From Deltaproteobacteria bacterium (lineage in GTDB: Bacteria; Desulfobacterota; Desulfobacteria; Desulfobacterales; Desulfosarcinaceae), in NCBI GenBank assembly GCA_020444075.1, contig JAHLLR010000013.1, forward strand, positions 28,015 through 92,014: a stretch of DNA of 64,000 bases. The letters are read 5' to 3'. The notes under the pieces are model-generated. The model was given only the letters and a program-made list of their open reading frames with translations. It was not told the origin of the DNA and made no database searches. The position numbers and the translations under genes are program-made. Positions 59,724 to 64,000 of the stretch are shown one piece after another (position 1 is the first letter of the stretch; each line of letters begins with the position of its first letter).

Positions 59724-60299
59724 TCAAGGGGGCGGGTGGTTATTAAGCTTTTCGACTAACCCGGCAAACAGCGGTGATAGATTGATAAGACGAACATCCG
59801 GATCCTGAAGAAAAAAACACCCTCCCCCTGCATCGGCGGGGATGGAAGTCTCTTCCACGGTTTCGGTGACTTGTACAGAGGTAGCCATTTCGACGGAACG
59901 AATGCTGACGGATTTCCGGATAAGATAGCAATAACCTGCGCCGGTTTTACCACCCGCTGTCCTCACCGGACAGAAATAGATGCGAAAATTAGATTTCCCG
60001 CCCATCTCCGTTGCAGTCCCGTTTGAGCCGTTCATATCTAAAAAACCATTTTTTTTCAGCCATGGCGACAGGTCCATCAGCACCTGCTGGCTCTCCGATA
60101 CGGACATTTTCAGGTGGGACAGCAGATGTCCGCCCAGATAAACCTTGAAAAGATCTTTGAATGCATACTGTCTGGCGTAGCCCGATTGCATTCCCCCGAG
60201 CGGGTCGGGCGGCAGAAATGATCTGGACCAGCGTTTCCAGCGAGCGAGATTGATCTCAAGTTTTTCCGAAAGTTCCCGATTGGAATAATAATGAATCAT
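59724..60299 (-). CDS. MerR-like HTH regulator, divergent from pfaA-like gene
   Basis: YSNRELSEKLEINLARWKRWSRSF...ARQYAFKDLFKVYLGGHLLSHLKMSVSESQQVL. Confidence 0.7.
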   Translation of the reverse strand: MIHYYSNRELSEKLEINLARWKRWSRSFLPPDPLGGMQSGYARQYAFKDLFKVYLGGHLLSHLKMSVSESQQVLMDLSPWLKKNGFLDMNGSNGTATEMGGKSNFRIYFCPVRTAGGKTGAGYCYLIRKSVSIRSVEMATSVQVTETVEETSIPADAGGGCFFLQDPDVRLINLSPLFAGLVEKLNNHPPP

Positions 60300-60316
60300 A
60301 AGCGGTTAACCTGATT

Positions 60317-60340
60317 AGTTGTTATATCTACCTAACAAGT
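60317..60340. promoter_or_regulatory. Candidate regulator operator (inverted repeat)
   Basis: AGTTGTTA-TATCTACC-TAACAAGT, 7/8 matched arms, 18 bp upstream of the regulator start in the divergent intergenic region. Confidence 0.45.
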
Positions 60341-60495
60341 AATAAGTCTGGCGTCAATCCCTTGTTTTTTATGTTTCAATGAATTATGATTCGTTCTATT
60401 TTTACAGGCAGATGCGCGGCCGCTGAAATCGCAGGATGTCTTGCACACACGGCCGAGGCGATCAACCAACCCGAATATTTACCTAAACAAAAAAA

Positions 60496-63400
60496 ATGAC
60501 AACGAATAAACAAGTGCTTCAGCAGCCGGTTGCCATCATTGGCATGGGCGGCATGTTTGCCCAATCCAGAAATATCAAAGAGTATTGGCGGACCCTGCTC
60601 AACGGCATCGACTGCATAACCGATCCACCGGCTACCCACGGCCAGTTGAACGACTATTTCGATGCGGACCCCAAAAAACCGGACCATATTTACTGCAATC
60701 GAGGCGGATTTCTTCCGACGGTGTCTTTCGATCCCACCGAATTCGGCATCCCTCCGGCAGCCTTGGAGGCCACGGACACCTCCCAGCTGTTGGGCCTGGT
60801 GGCTGCAAAAATGGCTCTTTCCGATGCCGGGTATGGAGATGGCCGTGAATTCGATCGTGAACATACCTCTGTGATATTAGGTGTTACGGGAACTCAGGAA
60901 CTGGTTATATCCCTGGGATCACGGCTGGGGCACCCGTCGTGGCGTAAAGCGCTCGAGAACAAGGGACTCAGCGACCAGCAGAAATCGTCCATCATCACAG
61001 ACATCTCCAACAGTTATGTTCCCTGGCAGGAAAGCTCATTTCCCGGCCTTTTGGGTAATGTCGTGGCGGGTCGGATCTGCAACCGCCTGAATCTTGGCGG
61101 TACCAACTGCGTCGTGGATGCAGCCTGCGCCAGCAGTCTGGGTGCAGTCCATCTGGGAATCATGGAATTGGTTTCCGGCAAGAGCAACATGGTGGTCACC
61201 GGCGGCGTAGACACCATTAACGATATTTTCATGCACATGTGCTTTTCGAAAACCGGTGTTCTGTCTCACACCGGCGATGCCCGTCCCTTTTCCGCGGAGG
61301 CTGATGGCACGGTTCTGGGTGAAGGCATTGGCATTTTGGTATTAAAGCGCCTCGAGGATGCCGAGCGGGATGGCGACCGGATCTATGCAGTCATCCGAGG
61401 CATCGGATCTTCCAGCGACGGAAAATCCCAGAGCATTTACGCACCGCGGCCCGAAGGACAGGCCCGGGCATTGGTCGAAGCTTATAACAATGCCGGTATT
61501 TCGCCTGAAACGGTGGAAATGGTAGAGGCCCACGGCACAGGCACCCGGGTGGGGGACGAGGTGGAATTCACCGCCCTGAAAAATGTCTTTGGCGCAGCCA
61601 ACCCAAATGGCAACCGCTGCGCCCTGGGGTCGGTAAAATCCATGATCGGCCACACCAAAGCGGCTGCCGGTTCGGCAGGGCTGATCAAATCGGCGCTTTC
61701 TCTGTTCAACAAGGTTCTCCCGCCCACACTTAAAGTTGACAAACCCGACCCGAAGCTGGGAATCGAATCCAGTCCCTTTTACCTCAATACCACCCCGCGA
61801 CCCTGGTTTTCCACAAACGGCACTCCGCGGCGCAGCGGTGTCAGTTCTTTCGGATTCGGCGGCAGTAATTTTCACGTGGTTCTCGAAGAGTATCAGGGTG
61901 ACAAAAAAGAGATCGCCTGGGATGGTTCGGTGGAAATCCTGGCATTCTCGGGTCCGGATGCAGCGGTAATCACCAACAGCCTGCTTCAGGTCGATAAACT
62001 TACTGGTGATGACTTCGACCCTGCGGTGTTGTCCCGGACGGCAAGGGCTCTGCGAACAAATTTTTCAGCCGCGCATCCGCACCGGTTGGTTCTGGTAGTG
62101 GATACCACCTCTGGCGGCAAGGTCCTGAAAGGACGATTGCACAAGGCCATCGAGATGGTCACTGGAGACCGGCCCGCCATCTTGTCCGATCAGGGTATCT
62201 ACTACGTTGCGGCACCGCAGCGTTCCGGAAAAATCGCCTTCATGTTTCCCGGTCAGGGCAGCCAGTATCCCAACATGGGAAGAGATCTGGTCTGCCGCTT
62301 TCCCGGTGCCATGGAAGCCGTTCAAGACGCCGATCGTCAGTTTAATCAGGGCATCCCCCTCTGGGAGCTTCTGTTTCCACGTCCCGCCCTTTCCGACGAC
62401 CAGCGGAAGCAGCAGGCAGAAGCCCTTCGGCAGACCGATGTGGCCCAGCCCGCCATCGGAGCGGTCACCCTGGCCATGCTTTCCATTCTGGACTACTTCA
62501 AAGTTCGGCCGGATGCCACCTGCGGACACAGTTATGGAGAATTGCCGGCACTCTATTCAGCTGGTTGGATCAGCCGGGAAACCTTGCTGCATTTGAGCGT
62601 CACGCGCGGCCGCCTGATGGCTGATGCCGGCCGCAACGGTGATGCGGGAACCATGCTGGCGGTAAAAGCGCCGATTGATCAATTAGAGGCGCTGGCCGAT
62701 CAGTTTCCCGACGTGGTCCTGGCAAACCTCAACAGCCCCGACCAAGGCGTGTTCTCCGGGGCAACCGCAGCTATTGGGACGATAAAGGATAAATGTGCTG
62801 AAAAAGGATACCTGGCCATCTCCCTGCCGGTTTCCTCCGCCTTTCACAGCCCGCTGGTGGAAAAAGCCAGCAGGCCCTTTTCCATGGCTGTCGGAAAGGC
62901 GGCATTCTCCCCCACCCGAATTCCGGTCTATGCCAATGTAACGGCTGAGCCCTACCCGGCCGACCCTTCAAAGTGTATCGATTTACTGAGCCGGCAGTTG
63001 ACTTCCCCGGTGCAGTTTAAAAAATCCGTCGAAAACCTCTACGAAACCGGTGTGCGCACGTTCGTCGAGGTGGGGCCCAAAACGGTGCTTTCAGGGCTCG
63101 TCGGGTCCACGCTCAAAGACAAGGATATCACGGTGGTTGCCGTTGATCACTCATCGGGAAGAATGTCCGGCATCATGGACCTGGCCCAGGTCATCGGCCA
63201 TCTGGCGGCCCTTGGCACCGAACTTGATCTGAATCGATGGGAAACCGAGCTTCCTTTCATTCGCCCTCAGAAAATGACCATCCCGCTGTCCGGGACCAAC
63301 TACCGGACACCCCGAAAAGAAAAAACAACACTGATAATGAACAAACAGGGCATAACGCCACTCCAGGAAGCCCGACATGCAACTCCTGCCATATCAACAA

Positions 63401-64000
63401 AAAAAGAGGTTGTTTCTTCCACGTCCATGAACACCCATAAACCCATCGATCAAACTGCACAGGCAATCCCGCCGGGAAAACCGGTTGTCCGACACCGGGA
63501 AATAAATCCGGTATCCGGTACTCACATGAACGAGGCGCTGGCTATTGTGCGAAAAGGATTGGAATCGATCCAGTCGCTTCAACAGCAAACAGCCCAGGCG
63601 CACCAGAAATTTCTGGAGACCCAGTCCCAAGCCAGCCGAACCCTCCAGGAAATGATGCAAAGCTCCCGGATGTTTCTGGGATCCGCCATGGGTAATCCCA
63701 TGCCGGATGTCGCTGACATCCAGGCGCCCGCTTTTCAACCGGAACCGATTTCACCCCAGCCGCCCGTCATGGAAACCCTCTCATCAACGGCAGCAGCGGT
63801 TGCTACTGCCGTCGATCCGGGCAGTATTCCTGAAATCTCTGAGCCGGATTATTCACCAGCCGTCGAACAACCACCGAGAACTGCATCGCTGAATGCAGAG
63901 CCGGCTGTTGCCGCTCAGTCAATATCCCGGGCACTGATCGACATCGTTTCCGAGCTGACCGGCTATCCTGAAGACATGCTGGGCCTGGACATGGACATCG
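60496..64000 (+). CDS. pfaA: PfaA-like multidomain polyketide/PUFA synthase (KS-AT-ACP..., truncated by window end)
   Basis: Open frame to window end: MTTNKQVLQQPVAIIGMGGMFA...; KS VDAACASSLGA, EAHGTGT, GSVKSMIGHTKAAAG; AT FMFPGQGSQY, GHSYGE, SSAFHS; ACP beginning ALIDIVSELTGYPEDMLGLDMDI. Confidence 0.93.
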   Translation, partial: MTTNKQVLQQPVAIIGMGGMFAQSRNIKEYWRTLLNGIDCITDPPATHGQLNDYFDADPKKPDHIYCNRGGFLPTVSFDPTEFGIPPAALEATDTSQLLGLVAAKMALSDAGYGDGREFDREHTSVILGVTGTQELVISLGSRLGHPSWRKALENKGLSDQQKSSIITDISNSYVPWQESSFPGLLGNVVAGRICNRLNLGGTNCVVDAACASSLGAVHLGIMELVSGKSNMVVTGGVDTINDIFMHMCFSKTGVLSHTGDARPFSAEADGTVLGEGIGILVLKRLEDAERDGDRIYAVIRGIGSSSDGKSQSIYAPRPEGQARALVEAYNNAGISPETVEMVEAHGTGTRVGDEVEFTALKNVFGAANPNGNRCALGSVKSMIGHTKAAAGSAGLIKSALSLFNKVLPPTLKVDKPDPKLGIESSPFYLNTTPRPWFSTNGTPRRSGVSSFGFGGSNFHVVLEEYQGDKKEIAWDGSVEILAFSGPDAAVITNSLLQVDKLTGDDFDPAVLSRTARALRTNFSAAHPHRLVLVVDTTSGGKVLKGRLHKAIEMVTGDRPAILSDQGIYYVAAPQRSGKIAFMFPGQGSQYPNMGRDLVCRFPGAMEAVQDADRQFNQGIPLWELLFPRPALSDDQRKQQAEALRQTDVAQPAIGAVTLAMLSILDYFKVRPDATCGHSYGELPALYSAGWISRETLLHLSVTRGRLMADAGRNGDAGTMLAVKAPIDQLEALADQFPDVVLANLNSPDQGVFSGATAAIGTIKDKCAEKGYLAISLPVSSAFHSPLVEKASRPFSMAVGKAAFSPTRIPVYANVTAEPYPADPSKCIDLLSRQLTSPVQFKKSVENLYETGVRTFVEVGPKTVLSGLVGSTLKDKDITVVAVDHSSGRMSGIMDLAQVIGHLAALGTELDLNRWETELPFIRPQKMTIPLSGTNYRTPRKEKTTLIMNKQGITPLQEARHATPAISTKKEVVSSTSMNTHKPIDQTAQAIPPGKPVVRHREINPVSGTHMNEALAIVRKGLESIQSLQQQTAQAHQKFLETQSQASRTLQEMMQSSRMFLGSAMGNPMPDVADIQAPAFQPEPISPQPPVMETLSSTAAAVATAVDPGSIPEISEPDYSPAVEQPPRTASLNAEPAVAAQSISRALIDIVSELTGYPEDMLGLDMDI

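Overview
The window is 64 kb of chromosomal DNA from what looks like a Desulfobacterota (Desulfobacteraceae/Desulfosarcina-like) bacterium. The taxon is inferred from gene content, not tested. Coding density is high, with about 50 supportable CDS on both strands. Main blocks: (1) uvrB(partial)-cysS-ispF on minus. (2) An 11-kb MSHA-like type IV pilus/T2SS-like assembly locus (4.2-15.6 kb) with a membrane-bound sigma54 activator directly upstream of a pilin gene that carries a good -24/-12 promoter. (3) Housekeeping and regulatory genes (HDOD, HPF, DnaJ, PilZ, typA, aroF, fmdB, SMUG1-type UDG). (4) A B12-type radical SAM protein resembling RiPP-maturation rSAM 1, between an MCE-like lipoprotein and a tRNA-dihydrouridine synthase. 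(5) An NuCoA-type Nudix gene with an interrupted Nudix box beside a putative Mo-carrier gene. (6) A TRAP transporter, and a minus-strand aldehyde:ferredoxin oxidoreductase / two Fe-ADH / xanthine PRT cluster. (7) xerD and an HD-domain gene. (8) A PUFA/secondary-lipid synthase locus (pfaD, a divergent regulator, and a pfaA-type KS-AT-ACP running off the end). The most interesting observations are an unannotated Trp-Trp leader peptide/attenuator upstream of aroF, an AOR with an SCP2-like C-terminal extension next to a Fe-ADH pseudoenzyme, the unusual CX13CX2C radical SAM protein, and the sigma54-controlled MSHA-like pilus. No rRNA, intact tRNA, CRISPR array or transposase was recognised. All assignments are from reading sequence and motifs; no database search was run.
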